DNA of 64,000 nucleotides from an uncultured Bacteroidota bacterium (GCA_903858475.1 CAIOIZ010000138.1:1-64000), one strand, 5' to 3'; shown: positions 16,677-27,060, counted from the first letter of the stretch. The notes: generated by a model from the sequence alone, not told the origin. Translations and numbers: made by a program.

Positions 16677-17729
16677 TTAGTCATTGGTTTGTTCAAGCAA
16701 CTTAACTTTCTTATTCATAACATAAAACCATGCAGGCGGAATTAAAGCCAGTATCATACTGCCAGGATACCCTGTTGGTAACTGCGGAGCATCGGCATGG
16801 TGTTGTAATAGCTGGTATTTTCTACTGGCCAAATAATGATGATCACTGTGGCGACTTAATTCAAATAACATCAATCGGCCCAATGGATGGCTACTGTTCC
16901 AACTATGCCTGGCCAGCGTTCTTTCATATTGGCCAGGAGCCGTTTCCTTTCTTTGTAAGCCATAGTGCTCAATATAATTTACTGTCTCTAATAAGGTGAT
17001 GCCAATAGCAGCAGCAGCTAAAAAGTATAATCCAACCAGTCCGCCAAAATGCCAAAAAATTAAACCCGTAAAAGCAATTTGTATCAGGTGCGCCAGTATC
17101 ATTTCGTTACTGAAATGCCAGATTGATCGACCCTTTTTCCTTTGTTCTGCATTGGCTATTTTCCAAGCTGATAAATAGGCGAAAATGATTGTTCTAAAAT
17201 AAAATAGATATACTACTTCATTGTACCTGGCACTACTGGGGTCCAATGGGGTGGCTACATTTTTGTGATGTCCTTTATTGTGTTCAATAAAAAAATGCTG
17301 ATATAGTGATGTAGTCAATAATGCTTTTGCTAACCATTGTTCCATCTTATTAACCCGATGCCCCAATTCATGACCAACATTAATTCCAAAAGTGCCGCAT
17401 AATAAACCCATTGTCCAAACTCTTCCACCAATCTCCCACCATTGCAAGTCGGTTTGTGTAATACCCGATAAGAATATATACAGTGCTACAAATTGAAATG
17501 GAACGATGATATATAAGAGGTAATCATACAGGCGGTCTTTCTTTGCCATTTCCTCTTCTGCCGCATTCATATTTTTAGTATCTGAGGGAATGAGTAGTTC
17601 CAGTAGCGGAACCAAAACCCAGGTATACAATAAGGGGCTCCAGGTTAACAATCCATGTTGGGTAAAAGCCAATAAGGCCATCACGTAAATGGAAAGGGGG
17701 CTTAGGTATTTTATTGCTTTAAATCGCAT
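16677..17729 (-). CDS. alkB: AlkB-type alkane 1-monooxygenase
   Basis: An integral-membrane di-iron hydroxylase, 350 aa with about six membrane helices. The three histidine clusters are HELGHR (H120-H124), HNKGHH (H150-H155) and LSRHSDHH (H294-H298). The extra AlkB-specific signature NYIEHYG has H255. AlkB inserts oxygen at the terminal carbon of medium-chain alkanes using electrons from rubredoxin. No rubredoxin or rubredoxin reductase gene is within the window, so the electron donor is elsewhere. A fatty-acid-desaturase-like role is less likely because the NYIEHYG motif marks alkane hydroxylases. Confidence 0.85.
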   Translation of the reverse strand: MRFKAIKYLSPLSIYVMALLAFTQHGLLTWSPLLYTWVLVPLLELLIPSDTKNMNAAEEEMAKKDRLYDYLLYIIVPFQFVALYIFLSGITQTDLQWWEIGGRVWTMGLLCGTFGINVGHELGHRVNKMEQWLAKALLTTSLYQHFFIEHNKGHHKNVATPLDPSSARYNEVVYLFYFRTIIFAYLSAWKIANAEQRKKGRSIWHFSNEMILAHLIQIAFTGLIFWHFGGLVGLYFLAAAAIGITLLETVNYIEHYGLQRKETAPGQYERTLARHSWNSSHPLGRLMLFELSRHSDHHYLASRKYQLLQHHADAPQLPTGYPGSMILALIPPAWFYVMNKKVKLLEQTND

Positions 17730-17908
17730 AAGAAAAATTCCTCAGCAAGGTACTGAAATGATTCATTTTGTTGGCTAGTTTGATATTTATATTACCCATT
17801 TTATTAGAAAGGGGGTATTTAATTTATAAATCTTAACAAAACAATGATTAAACTATCCGTAATTTAAGAGTCTAAAATCCATTGTGTATATCTACTAATA
17901 TTTTCAAT

Positions 17909-19351
17909 ATGTCAGTTTCCCCTCGATTAAAAAATCAGCACCTCCTATGGCGAGCAGCATTTGGCCCCATGGCTGAAAATATTGCTGACTTAGAAGGCAT
18001 CAACTCCAAAAAATTATGGGAGCTGCTGCTAAAAACCTCTGCCAAAAAACCCGATAAAATCGAAGTAGCACAAAATCTTGCGGATGGCTTATATAAGGGG
18101 GTACAGGATATTGCCAAAATGGAGGCAGCAGAAAGAAGAATAAATCAAAAAATTATTCAAGATCAATCGAGGGAAGATTTGAAAAATCTCAATATTCGCT
18201 GGCTGGATGAAATGATTAACAGTGAAGCCCAGTTAAGAGAAAAGATGAGTTTATTCTGGCATGGTCATTTTGCATGCAGGGTAGTGAATAGTTATTTTCA
18301 ACAAGAGTTATTGCAAGTGATACGAGAAAATGCGTTGGGGAATTTTGGAGATCTCTTAAGGGCAGTTAGCAAAAGTCCTGCAATGATTTCCTTTTTGAAC
18401 AATCAACAAAACAGGAAAAGGAAGCCCAACGAAAATTTTGCAAGGGAAGTGATGGAGTTGTTTACAATGGGTAGAGGGCATTATACCGAACAGGACATCA
18501 AAGAAGCTGCCCGTGCATTTACCGGTTGGGGTTTTAATGTGAGTGGTGAATTTGAATTCAGAATTAATCAACATGATGCAGATACTAAAACAGTATTGGG
18601 TAAAACCGGAAACTTTGATGGCGATGCAATACTCGATTTGTTATTAGCGCAAAAGCAAACTGCAAAATATATATGCAGTAAAATATATCGATTCTTTGTA
18701 AATGAGCAAATTGATGAAGTGAAAGTAAATTGGCTCGCCGACCGATTCTTTGTCAATAACTACGATATTAAAAAATTACTGGAAGATATCTTCTCCGCTA
18801 ATTGGTTTTATGAAGAAAAAAATATCGGCACACAAATTAAATCTCCCATTCAGCTATTGGTAGGCATAAGAAGGTTATTGCCCATGGAAATGGACAATGA
18901 TCAATCGCAATTATTGCTACAAAAAATATTAGGACAGATTTTATTTTTTCCGCCCAATGTAGCAGGCTGGCCAGGGGGTAGAAATTGGATTGATAGCAGT
19001 AGCCTAATGCTAAGGTTGCGTTTGCCACAGCTCATCACTGCCAATGAAATAGTAGAGCTGCGTCCCAAAGCAGATGACGATACACAAATGGGTATGATGG
19101 AAATGGCTAAAAAAATAAAGTCAGCGGTAAAGGGGGGCACCGCTACAATTGATTGGACATTATTGAATAAAACAGTAGCTACTGTACCCAGAGAGCAGCT
19201 GTTGAATAAATTAAAAGAAATGATTTTGCAAGCTAAAATGAGTGTCCCTAATTCCATCATCGAAAAATACCTCAATAAGGAGAGCCGGGAAAATTATATA
19301 AAAAGTACAGTGGTCAATCTGCTGTCTACACCTGAATATCAACTTTGTTAG
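17909..19351 (+). CDS. DUF1800 family protein
   Basis: A 480-aa protein matching DUF1800: an N-terminal segment with LLWRAAFGP, then a FWHGHFA motif, RKPNENFAREVMELFTMG, and YTEQDIKEAARAFTGW. The frame is open back to a TTG at 17882, but the ATG at 17909 (MSVSPRLKN) is preferred because the family domain starts there. DUF1800 and DUF1501 genes are commonly adjacent, as here, and are inferred to act together in an exported or envelope complex. Biochemical function is unknown. Confidence 0.88.
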   Translation: MSVSPRLKNQHLLWRAAFGPMAENIADLEGINSKKLWELLLKTSAKKPDKIEVAQNLADGLYKGVQDIAKMEAAERRINQKIIQDQSREDLKNLNIRWLDEMINSEAQLREKMSLFWHGHFACRVVNSYFQQELLQVIRENALGNFGDLLRAVSKSPAMISFLNNQQNRKRKPNENFAREVMELFTMGRGHYTEQDIKEAARAFTGWGFNVSGEFEFRINQHDADTKTVLGKTGNFDGDAILDLLLAQKQTAKYICSKIYRFFVNEQIDEVKVNWLADRFFVNNYDIKKLLEDIFSANWFYEEKNIGTQIKSPIQLLVGIRRLLPMEMDNDQSQLLLQKILGQILFFPPNVAGWPGGRNWIDSSSLMLRLRLPQLITANEIVELRPKADDDTQMGMMEMAKKIKSAVKGGTATIDWTLLNKTVATVPREQLLNKLKEMILQAKMSVPNSIIEKYLNKESRENYIKSTVVNLLSTPEYQLC

Positions 19352-19384
19352 TCAACTTTATTATTCATCCATATTACTGAAATC

Positions 19385-20578
19385 ATGGTAATTAAACGAA
19401 GGGCATTTATACAAACAGGCGCATTGGCAACCGCCACCTTGATGCTCCCTAAATTTTTAAAAGCTTTTGAAAAACCCCAGATGGTTCCACCTGGCAATAA
19501 GGTGGTAGTAGTAATACAATTAAGTGGCGGCAATGATGGCCTTAATACGGTTATCCCTATACGAAATGATATCTATTATAAACAAAGGCCTAAGCTGGCC
19601 ATTGAAAAAGACAAAGCCGTTTTGTTAACCGATGAAGTGGGGTTAAATCCAGCCTTGGAAGGGTTCAAGCAATTATTTGATGAAGGTCAATTATCTATCC
19701 TCAATAATGTAGGATATCCCAATCCGGATCGATCCCATTTCAGAAGCATGGATATTTGGCATAGTGCCAGCGCCAGTAATCAATATGTAAATACGGGATG
19801 GATTGGTCGCTACCTAGATGCACAATGCAATGGATGTAGTAAGCCTACCCAGGCCATGGAAATTGATGATGTGTTGAGTTTGGCTTTAAAAGGAGAAAAT
19901 AATAAAGGACTTGCATTTACAGATCCCGCGAAATTATACAATGCCAGCAATGAAAAATATTATAAGGACATCAATGCAGCTCATCAAAGCGGTGAAGCAA
20001 CGGCAGATTATTTATATAAAACCATGAGTGAAACATTGAGTAGTGCCGATTATATCTATCAACAGAGTAGGCTACACCCTACGGGCGCTGTATATCCTTC
20101 CTCTGCATTGGGCCGCGATTTAAAAACCATTGCATCCCTCATTTTATCTGATATCAATACAAAAGTATACTATGTAAGCCTGGGTAGTTTTGATACCCAT
20201 GTTAATCAAGAAGCACAACAAAAAAGATTGTTTACCGAATTAAATGATGCGGTGAAAGCCTTTACAAACGATTTGAAAAAGAACAATCGTTTTGAAGATG
20301 TATTGATGATGACTTTTAGTGAGTTTGGAAGAAGGGTTGCACAAAATGCCAGTGGCGGTACAGATCACGGAACAGCCAATAATCTATTCTTACTGAGTGG
20401 TGGTTTGAAAAGAAAAGGCATCCTCAATGCACTTCCGAATCTTACTGATTTAATCGATGGTGATTTGAAGCATACGGTGGATTTCAAAAGCGTTTATGCC
20501 ACGGTGTTAAATAAATGGCTAAATGCTAATGATCAATCAATATTGGGACATCAGTTTGAATACCTTGATTTTATATAA
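19385..20578 (+). CDS. DUF1501 family protein, putative Tat substrate
   Basis: A 397-aa protein of the DUF1501 family, related to sulfatase/alkaline-phosphatase folds. The N-terminus has KRRAFIQTGALATATLMLP, a twin-arginine-like signal. Family motifs are LSGGNDGLNTVIP, SFDTHVNQ and TFSEFGRRVAQNASGGTDHG, which carry likely metal or phosphate ligands (Asp and His residues). It follows the DUF1800 gene by 33 bp and should be co-transcribed. The exported partner relation is inferred from co-occurrence; the substrate is unknown. Confidence 0.88.
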   Translation: MVIKRRAFIQTGALATATLMLPKFLKAFEKPQMVPPGNKVVVVIQLSGGNDGLNTVIPIRNDIYYKQRPKLAIEKDKAVLLTDEVGLNPALEGFKQLFDEGQLSILNNVGYPNPDRSHFRSMDIWHSASASNQYVNTGWIGRYLDAQCNGCSKPTQAMEIDDVLSLALKGENNKGLAFTDPAKLYNASNEKYYKDINAAHQSGEATADYLYKTMSETLSSADYIYQQSRLHPTGAVYPSSALGRDLKTIASLILSDINTKVYYVSLGSFDTHVNQEAQQKRLFTELNDAVKAFTNDLKKNNRFEDVLMMTFSEFGRRVAQNASGGTDHGTANNLFLLSGGLKRKGILNALPNLTDLIDGDLKHTVDFKSVYATVLNKWLNANDQSILGHQFEYLDFI

Positions 20579-20602
20579 TCGCTTAGCTATCGGCAGAAAA
20601 AA

Positions 20603-22084
20603 TTATTTTACTTCATGCATTAGCTTCTTAATGAAGGGTGAAATCAATAATAATACTGCCCCTCCAATTAAAGCATAAATAGCCAATTGTCGATACCCAT
20701 TTGTATAGGCAACAAGTTTCTCTGTTAGTGTTGCATTTTCGTTGGCAGTAGTCATGCCTGCTCCCAGAATGCCAGCAGCATATTGACCATAAGCACTGGC
20801 CAAAAACCACATACCCATCATAACACCCCACATCGGCTTGGGTGAAAGTTTTGTCATGAGCGACAAACCAATCGGCGATAAACAAAGTTCTCCAAAAGTG
20901 ATAACTAAGTAAGCGACAGTAAATACATTTAAAGATGTTTTGCCAGTGCCATCAGCGAAAAAACGAGTAAAATAAAATACATAAAACGCCCCCGCCAAAA
21001 ATAAAAAGCCAATTCCGAATTTGACTGCTGCATTGGGTTCAATTTTCTTTTTACTGAGCCAAAGCCAGAGAATACCTACTATTGGACTGAATACAATTAC
21101 AAAAAATGAATTAGAAGTATTGTTGATTACATTCGGATCGATGGTAAGTCCGGCTACATTGTCATGCAAATTATACAAAGCAAATAAACTCAGTGAACCA
21201 CCTGCTTGTTCAAAAAAAGCCCAAAACAAAACAGAAAACAATATAAATATCAATGCAGCAATTAATTTTTGTTTCTCCTGCTTTGAATATTTTCTCATTT
21301 CATAGAAAATATAAATAAGGGTTGCTGGACCAATTATGAACATGAACAAATCGGTATAGCTGGTATTGGTCACCAAAATTTTAATCAAAGGGATAGCGAG
21401 TAAGGAGCCTACAAATACGGCATATTCAATTAATCTTCTTTTAGACGCTTTCATCTCTTTCAGGGGAGAGAGTCCAATGGGCCCCATAAATTTCTGGGTA
21501 AAAACAAAAACACTTAATCCAATAATCATCACAAAGCCTGCCATAGAAAATGCTAAACTCCAAGAGTAGAATTTCCCTATATAAACGCAGACCAAGCCTC
21601 CAAGGGTGGCGCCGATATTGATGCCTGAATAGAATAATCCAAATCCTGCATCTCTTCTGGCATCCCCTTCTTTGTACAAGGCACCCACCATGGTAGAAAT
21701 ATTCGGTTTGAAAAAACCAGTACCAATGATGGAAATACAGGTGCCGATATAAAATAAATCTTTGGGGGCAATAGCAATAATAAAGCTACCTGCAATCATT
21801 AAGAGTCCACCCCAGAAAAGTGACTTTCTAAACCCTAATATTTTATCAGCAAACAATCCGCCAATGAAAGTAAAGGCATAAATAAATGCCTGAATGGCTC
21901 CATATTGTAGGTTAGCGGTTTTTTCAGCGAGGAATAATTGCGTTACCATGAAAACAGTCAACATGCCACGCATACCATAGAAACAAAATCGCTCCCACAT
22001 TTCTGATAGAAATAAATACCAAAGTTGTTTTGGATATTTGCCTTCAAAATTTTGAATTTCTTCTAGGGTAATTTGCTTTGCCAT
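20603..22084 (-). CDS. POT-family peptide transporter 1
   Basis: A proton-coupled oligopeptide transporter (PTR2/POT), 493 aa with about 14 hydrophobic segments. Diagnostic POT motifs are the FLSEMWERFCFYGMR segment of helix 1 (ExxER proton-coupling motif) and the helix 5 signature GLFYSGINIGATLGG. It is inner membrane, likely di- and tripeptide uptake. It converges with the DUF1501 gene (24 bp between stops). It is the shortest and the distal member of three similar genes in a row on the minus strand. Confidence 0.95.
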   Translation of the reverse strand: MAKQITLEEIQNFEGKYPKQLWYLFLSEMWERFCFYGMRGMLTVFMVTQLFLAEKTANLQYGAIQAFIYAFTFIGGLFADKILGFRKSLFWGGLLMIAGSFIIAIAPKDLFYIGTCISIIGTGFFKPNISTMVGALYKEGDARRDAGFGLFYSGINIGATLGGLVCVYIGKFYSWSLAFSMAGFVMIIGLSVFVFTQKFMGPIGLSPLKEMKASKRRLIEYAVFVGSLLAIPLIKILVTNTSYTDLFMFIIGPATLIYIFYEMRKYSKQEKQKLIAALIFILFSVLFWAFFEQAGGSLSLFALYNLHDNVAGLTIDPNVINNTSNSFFVIVFSPIVGILWLWLSKKKIEPNAAVKFGIGFLFLAGAFYVFYFTRFFADGTGKTSLNVFTVAYLVITFGELCLSPIGLSLMTKLSPKPMWGVMMGMWFLASAYGQYAAGILGAGMTTANENATLTEKLVAYTNGYRQLAIYALIGGAVLLLISPFIKKLMHEVK

Positions 22085-22168
22085 GGGGTATTTTTAGAAT
22101 TCAAGTGAAAGGTAATAAAAAAAGTCAAGGACCTTTTCAGTTGTAAATGCTATTAAACATTTGTTTTA

Positions 22169-23818
22169 TTAATTAATGCCTTTTTCTTTCATCACCTTGT
22201 TCAGCCATTTCAATAGTATAAAAAGAAATAGTGCAGCTGCTCCCAACAAAATAAAATTGAGCTCGAAATAATCAGCTTTATTATCATATTCATCCCATTT
22301 GCTAGCAAGGATGCCACTTAATTTGTTCCCAATGGAAGTAGATAAAAACCATCCTCCCATCATCAGGGAGGTGATTCTAACCGGACTTAATTTTGAAACC
22401 AAGGACAAACCCATAGGGCTTAAAAAAAGTTCACCAATAGTCACCACGCCATAGGTTCCCACCAGCCACCATACACTTACCTTTTCAGCTCCATTCTGTC
22501 CTGCTTTCACAGCTGCGATCATAACAAGAACCGATAAGGCAGAAATTAACAATCCTAATGCTATTTTGGTAGGAGTAGATGGTTCTTTGCCTTTTCTGCG
22601 GAGCCAGGAAAAAAATGCAACTACTAGTGGGGTGAAAAATATTACCCAAAAAGGATTGATGGATTGACTTAAACTTGGCAACCATGCTTTAATGGTTTCA
22701 CCCTCCTTTGGTTTTTTATCGGCTGTAATGTTTTTAAAATAGGAGGGGTAGTCCAATACTTTTACTTCCTTTCCATTTTCTTTTATTTTTCTAAACTGGT
22801 TGTCCAATTTTGTTACACTGTCTATTTTGTATGTTGTATTGACTGGCTTGTCTGTTTGTTTGAGCGCTTCTAAAATATTGCCAGTATTTGCACTTACTTG
22901 TCGATCGGTATACCTGCTTGCCCATGTATTAAGTGCCGAACCATTTTGTTTGAAAATTGCCCAAAATAAAATTACAACAGCAAATATAGAAAGCATGGCT
23001 CCCATGGCTGGCCTTTCTGCTTTATTGCTTTTAATAAATAGGGTGGCATAAAATACCAATACCGGAATACAAGCAAATATGAATGCATCTGTAGAGTTGG
23101 AATCAAATATATATCCTTCTGTTCCTTTAATAAACCACCCAATAATTCCAAATACAAATGAAGGAACAATTACCATTGCAATTATTTGCCAAAGCGGCAT
23201 GTCTCCTGGTTGCAATGGCTTTCTTACATCATAATCTTTGTAATATTTGGTGCCACTTATAAAAGTGATTACACCTATAAACATGCCTACACCAGCAGCA
23301 GCAAAGGCAGCACCCCATCCTACCATGATGTAAAGTGCAGCACCAAAAAAATTACAAACGAATGCACCAATATTGATGCCCATATAAAATATATTATAGC
23401 CCTCATCCTTTTGGTGGAGATATTGTGGTGTAGAATAAATATTCCCTAGTAAAGTAGAAATATTGGGTTTAAAGAAACCGTTTCCTACGATGACCATTGT
23501 CATAGAAAAATAAAGCATGGTTTCGTTGTGTATGCCCATACAGCAATAACCGATGCCCATTAATAAACCTCCGATGATAATTGATTTTCGATATCCCAAG
23601 TATCGGTCGGCCATTAGTCCACCCAAAAAAGGGGTAAAAAATACCAGTGCAATGAAAGTGCCATAAAGGCTTGCAGATTCTTTCTCATCCATATTGAAGC
23701 CATCCACGGCGTCTTTCAAGTAAAGCGTGAAAATGCCGATCATTAAATAATAACCAAATCGCTCCCACATTTCACTAAAAAAAAGAAAGGGCAAGGCCTT
23801 TGGATGCTTCTTCCACAT
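22169..23818 (-). CDS. POT-family peptide transporter 2, with inserted loop
   Basis: A POT peptide transporter of 549 aa, with the ExxER motif in FFSEMWERFGYY and the FYMGINIGAF signature. Compared with its two neighbours it carries an extra hydrophilic segment of roughly 85 residues, about positions 300-385, rich in Lys, Asp and Asn (ending KPKEGETIKAWLPSLSQS), between membrane helices. The insertion is probably periplasmic or cytoplasmic and could modify substrate choice. Upstream sequence has a terminator belonging to the third transporter, so this gene likely has its own promoter. Confidence 0.93.
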   Translation of the reverse strand: MWKKHPKALPFLFFSEMWERFGYYLMIGIFTLYLKDAVDGFNMDEKESASLYGTFIALVFFTPFLGGLMADRYLGYRKSIIIGGLLMGIGYCCMGIHNETMLYFSMTMVIVGNGFFKPNISTLLGNIYSTPQYLHQKDEGYNIFYMGINIGAFVCNFFGAALYIMVGWGAAFAAAGVGMFIGVITFISGTKYYKDYDVRKPLQPGDMPLWQIIAMVIVPSFVFGIIGWFIKGTEGYIFDSNSTDAFIFACIPVLVFYATLFIKSNKAERPAMGAMLSIFAVVILFWAIFKQNGSALNTWASRYTDRQVSANTGNILEALKQTDKPVNTTYKIDSVTKLDNQFRKIKENGKEVKVLDYPSYFKNITADKKPKEGETIKAWLPSLSQSINPFWVIFFTPLVVAFFSWLRRKGKEPSTPTKIALGLLISALSVLVMIAAVKAGQNGAEKVSVWWLVGTYGVVTIGELFLSPMGLSLVSKLSPVRITSLMMGGWFLSTSIGNKLSGILASKWDEYDNKADYFELNFILLGAAALFLFILLKWLNKVMKEKGIN

Positions 23819-23869
23819 AAAAAATAGATTTAAGCTAGTAAGTTAATAAAATCAGCCATAGGGTAATTA

Positions 23870-23897
23870 AAAAAGCTGGCCAATTGACCAGCTTTTT
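23870..23897 (-). terminator. Terminator after POT transporter 3
   Basis: Inverted repeat AAAAGCTGG/CCAGCTTTT around a CAATTG core; on the minus strand the second arm ends in Ts. It separates transporter 3 from transporter 2, indicating that the three are not simply one operon. Confidence 0.85.
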
Positions 23898-23914
23898 AAA
23901 AATTAAAAGTTTAC

Positions 23915-25594
23915 TTATCCAAGTCCATGCATCATTTTCCTAAGCTTGGAGCTCAACAGGAATAAAATACCTGCTGCCAAGCCTGTCATGATAATGAAGA
24001 GCATGAAAAATTCGTAGAGATTGGTTATTTGGAACCCAAGGAAAGAAGGAATCTTAATAGGCTCTGTTGCTTTTGCAATATCATCCGCACTTGGTGGAAT
24101 TAATGCACTTAATGTGCCTGCAAATTTATTTGCAGCAGCATTGGCCAAAAACCAAGTTCCCATTAGTAAAGAAGAAAGGCGAATAGGAGCCAGTTTAGAT
24201 ACCATTGATAATCCAATGGGTGATAAACAAAGTTCACCCATGGTGTGAATGATATATAAGGCAAAAAGCCAAACCATGCTCACTTTGTCTGTGATGCCAA
24301 TGCCTTTTACAACAATTGCAATAACCAAATACCCCAAAGCAACGAGTGCAAGACCAATGGCCATCTTTTTAGGAGAATTAGGTTCTAGTTTACGTTGATA
24401 AAGGAAGCCCCAAATAATGGTAAAAATGGGTGCCAATAAAATAACGGCCAATGGGTTTACAGATTGAAACCAGCTGGCAGGGAATTCATCTTTATTGAAA
24501 TTGGGGATATAACCTGTTAAATAAAGACCAAGTAAAATCGCAGTTACCACTGCCGTAACAATTAAGCCTGTGTTTTTCTTCCAATCAAAAAACCAAGCAA
24601 GGCCCTTTGAAAGAAAATAACTGATGGCTACGCCTGTTGCAAGAATGAGCCAGCCAGGTATAAATATCTTAATATCTCTGTGTACTTGTCTGTCTGCAAA
24701 AAGAGTCAATGAAGCACCAGCTTGTTCAAAAGCGCCCCAGAAAAAAATAACAAAAAAGGCTAAAATGAAAACTACTATAATTCTGTCTCTTTCCTCTTTT
24801 GTAAGGCTTTTGTCGGTAAGTATAATCAAAGGCATAATCACCATGGCGCTATAAATAACATAGCCTATAATGTCAACATCTGTTTTGAACATGGTCTGGA
24901 AATTCAGCATAAAAAACACCAGCCCGATAGAGCCAATAATTAGTAGAATGTTTTTTAGATCAAGGGCTTTTACAGGCAAGCCAATTTCTTTTCCTTCCTC
25001 AGATACCAGGTATTTCTTTTGTAGCAGAACGAAGGAAACAAGGCCAATTAACATGCCGATACAAGCAGCGAGGAATCCCCATTTATAATCCATGCTTCCA
25101 CAAACCAGCGGCGAAAAGAAGGCACCTAAGTTGATGCCCATATAAAATATGGTGAAAGCGCTATCAATTCTACGATCTCCAACAGGGTAGAGTTGGCCTA
25201 CCATGGTGGAAATATTTGGCTTGAAAAAACCATTTCCAATGATCAGTGAAGTAAGCCCAATCCACATCAAAGGAATGCCACTCTCGCCGGCTGAGGCACT
25301 TAGAAACATAAAAAATTGACCCACAGCCATCAGAAATCCTCCAACGATAATGCTCCTTCTATTTCCTAAAAAACGATCGCATAAATAGCCACCTAATAAG
25401 GGGGTCAGATAAACTAGGCCGGTATAACTTCCATAGATAGTAGAAGCTTTTGAATCGGACATCAATAACACTTTTGTCATAAACAAAATGAAGATGGCCC
25501 TCATTCCATAATAACTAAATCTTTCCCACATTTCTGTGAAAAACAGAAAGTATAGCCCCTTGGGGTGTCCATTGGTTTTTACTTGATCATTCAT
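23915..25594 (-). CDS. POT-family peptide transporter 3
   Basis: A POT peptide transporter of 559 aa, with ExxER motif (FFTEMWERFSYYGMR) and signature FTIFYMGINLGAFFSP. The frame is open to 25681, but the ATG at 25594 (MNDQVKTNGHPKG) is the likely start, because the upstream 29 residues do not resemble family members and the helix 1 motif follows promptly. The loop between helices is longer than in transporter 1 but lacks the large insertion of transporter 2. It has its own terminator. Confidence 0.93.
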   Translation of the reverse strand: MNDQVKTNGHPKGLYFLFFTEMWERFSYYGMRAIFILFMTKVLLMSDSKASTIYGSYTGLVYLTPLLGGYLCDRFLGNRRSIIVGGFLMAVGQFFMFLSASAGESGIPLMWIGLTSLIIGNGFFKPNISTMVGQLYPVGDRRIDSAFTIFYMGINLGAFFSPLVCGSMDYKWGFLAACIGMLIGLVSFVLLQKKYLVSEEGKEIGLPVKALDLKNILLIIGSIGLVFFMLNFQTMFKTDVDIIGYVIYSAMVIMPLIILTDKSLTKEERDRIIVVFILAFFVIFFWGAFEQAGASLTLFADRQVHRDIKIFIPGWLILATGVAISYFLSKGLAWFFDWKKNTGLIVTAVVTAILLGLYLTGYIPNFNKDEFPASWFQSVNPLAVILLAPIFTIIWGFLYQRKLEPNSPKKMAIGLALVALGYLVIAIVVKGIGITDKVSMVWLFALYIIHTMGELCLSPIGLSMVSKLAPIRLSSLLMGTWFLANAAANKFAGTLSALIPPSADDIAKATEPIKIPSFLGFQITNLYEFFMLFIIMTGLAAGILFLLSSKLRKMMHGLG

Positions 25595-25776
25595 ACAGCT
25601 TGATTTTAGTCCTTTAAAATATTGATTATAAACACCAAAATACTGATTTTCTATTAAGTATTGATAAAATAGAGTCGCCAATTTGTTTTAAAGCCCCATT
25701 TTAAATTTCTGGCTAGGATAAATTATTCTTGCAGCCGATGCCTTAATTTTACCCTCATATAACTAACCCCATATAC

Positions 25777-27060
25777 ATGAATATTCTCATTATCGGTTCT
25801 GGAGGAAGAGAGCATGCATTCGCATGGAAATTAAAGCAAAGCCCTCGTTGCGGTCACCTTTTTATTGCGCCTGGTAATGCAGGAACAGCATTGTTGGGCA
25901 CCAATCTTCCAATCGGAGTTTCTGATTTTGAAAATCTGGCCCAAGCTTGTGTTGAACATCAAATAGCATTGGTACTAGTAGGCCCCGAAGAGCCATTGGT
26001 AAAGGGCATTTATGATTATTTTAAAAAGACTGATGCTGTAAAACACATACATGTGATTGGTCCAAGCCAAACAGCTGCTCAGTTGGAAGGTAGCAAGGCT
26101 TTTGCCAAAGGGTTCATGAAAAGGCATCAAATACCGACCGCGTCTTACAAAAAATTTACTGTTGATAATTATATCGAGGGAGCCGAATATATTAAGGCAC
26201 ACCCCCTTCCGATTGTGCTTAAAGTGGATGGATTGGCTGCTGGCAAAGGGGTGGTTATTTGTGAAAATGTTATTGAAGCATTGGCCGAGTTTGAATTGAT
26301 GCTTTTGCGCAGCAAATTTGGGGAGGCAGGCAAAAAAGTAGTAGTGGAGGAATTTTTGACAGGCATTGAAATAAGTGTATTTGCCCTGACAGATGGCAAA
26401 AATTATGTTTTATTGCCCGAAGCCAAGGATTATAAAAGAATTGGCGAAAAAGATATCGGATTGAATACAGGCGGCATGGGTGCTATCAGCCCTGTACCAT
26501 TTGCAGACGAGGCTTTCATGCAAAAAATTAAAGCCGAAATCATTGAGCCCACCATCCGAGGCCTACAAGCCGAGAAAATGGAGTACAAAGGATTTGTGTT
26601 CTTTGGCTTGATAAATGACAATGGCAATGCTAAAGTCATTGAATATAATTGCAGGATGGGCGACCCTGAAACGGAAGTAGTCATTCCCCGATTAAAAAAT
26701 GATTTCCTTGAATTGTTACTGGCTACTGCCGAACAAAGGCTAGATCAGGTGCAAATAGAAATCGACCCAAGGGTGGCGGCTACGGTAATGGCAGTCAGCG
26801 GAGGTTACCCAGGCGAATTCATGAAAGGCATACCCATCAAGGGTTTGGACGAAAAGGCAATTGAGGATAGTTTTGTTTTTCACTCCGGCACCATGGTAGA
26901 AGAAGACAGAGTGGTAACCAATGGGGGGAGGGTGCTAACAATAACCTCTTTGGGGGATACCATCAACGAAGCAGTCGAGCAATCCAATTACATGATGGAA
27001 CAAATATTTTTTGCCGGCATGTACAGTCGTGGTGATATTGGGTATGAATTCCGCAAATAA
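25777..27060 (+). CDS. purD: Phosphoribosylamine-glycine ligase
   Basis: Second step of de novo purine synthesis: joins phosphoribosylamine and glycine with ATP (ATP-grasp fold). The 427-aa protein starts MNILIIGSGGREHAFAWKL, and has LKVDGLAAGKGVVI in the ATP-grasp region and the metal ligands in VIEYNCRMGDPETE. Length is standard. It is divergent from the peptide transporters; mreB follows 137 bp later with its own promoter candidate. Confidence 0.98.
   Translation: MNILIIGSGGREHAFAWKLKQSPRCGHLFIAPGNAGTALLGTNLPIGVSDFENLAQACVEHQIALVLVGPEEPLVKGIYDYFKKTDAVKHIHVIGPSQTAAQLEGSKAFAKGFMKRHQIPTASYKKFTVDNYIEGAEYIKAHPLPIVLKVDGLAAGKGVVICENVIEALAEFELMLLRSKFGEAGKKVVVEEFLTGIEISVFALTDGKNYVLLPEAKDYKRIGEKDIGLNTGGMGAISPVPFADEAFMQKIKAEIIEPTIRGLQAEKMEYKGFVFFGLINDNGNAKVIEYNCRMGDPETEVVIPRLKNDFLELLLATAEQRLDQVQIEIDPRVAATVMAVSGGYPGEFMKGIPIKGLDEKAIEDSFVFHSGTMVEEDRVVTNGGRVLTITSLGDTINEAVEQSNYMMEQIFFAGMYSRGDIGYEFRK

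Noticed and set aside
17840-17880. CTTAACA-like motif before the DUF1800 gene as another Pho-type operator
   Set aside because: Only one unit matches and neighbouring 11-bp positions do not, so no phased array exists.
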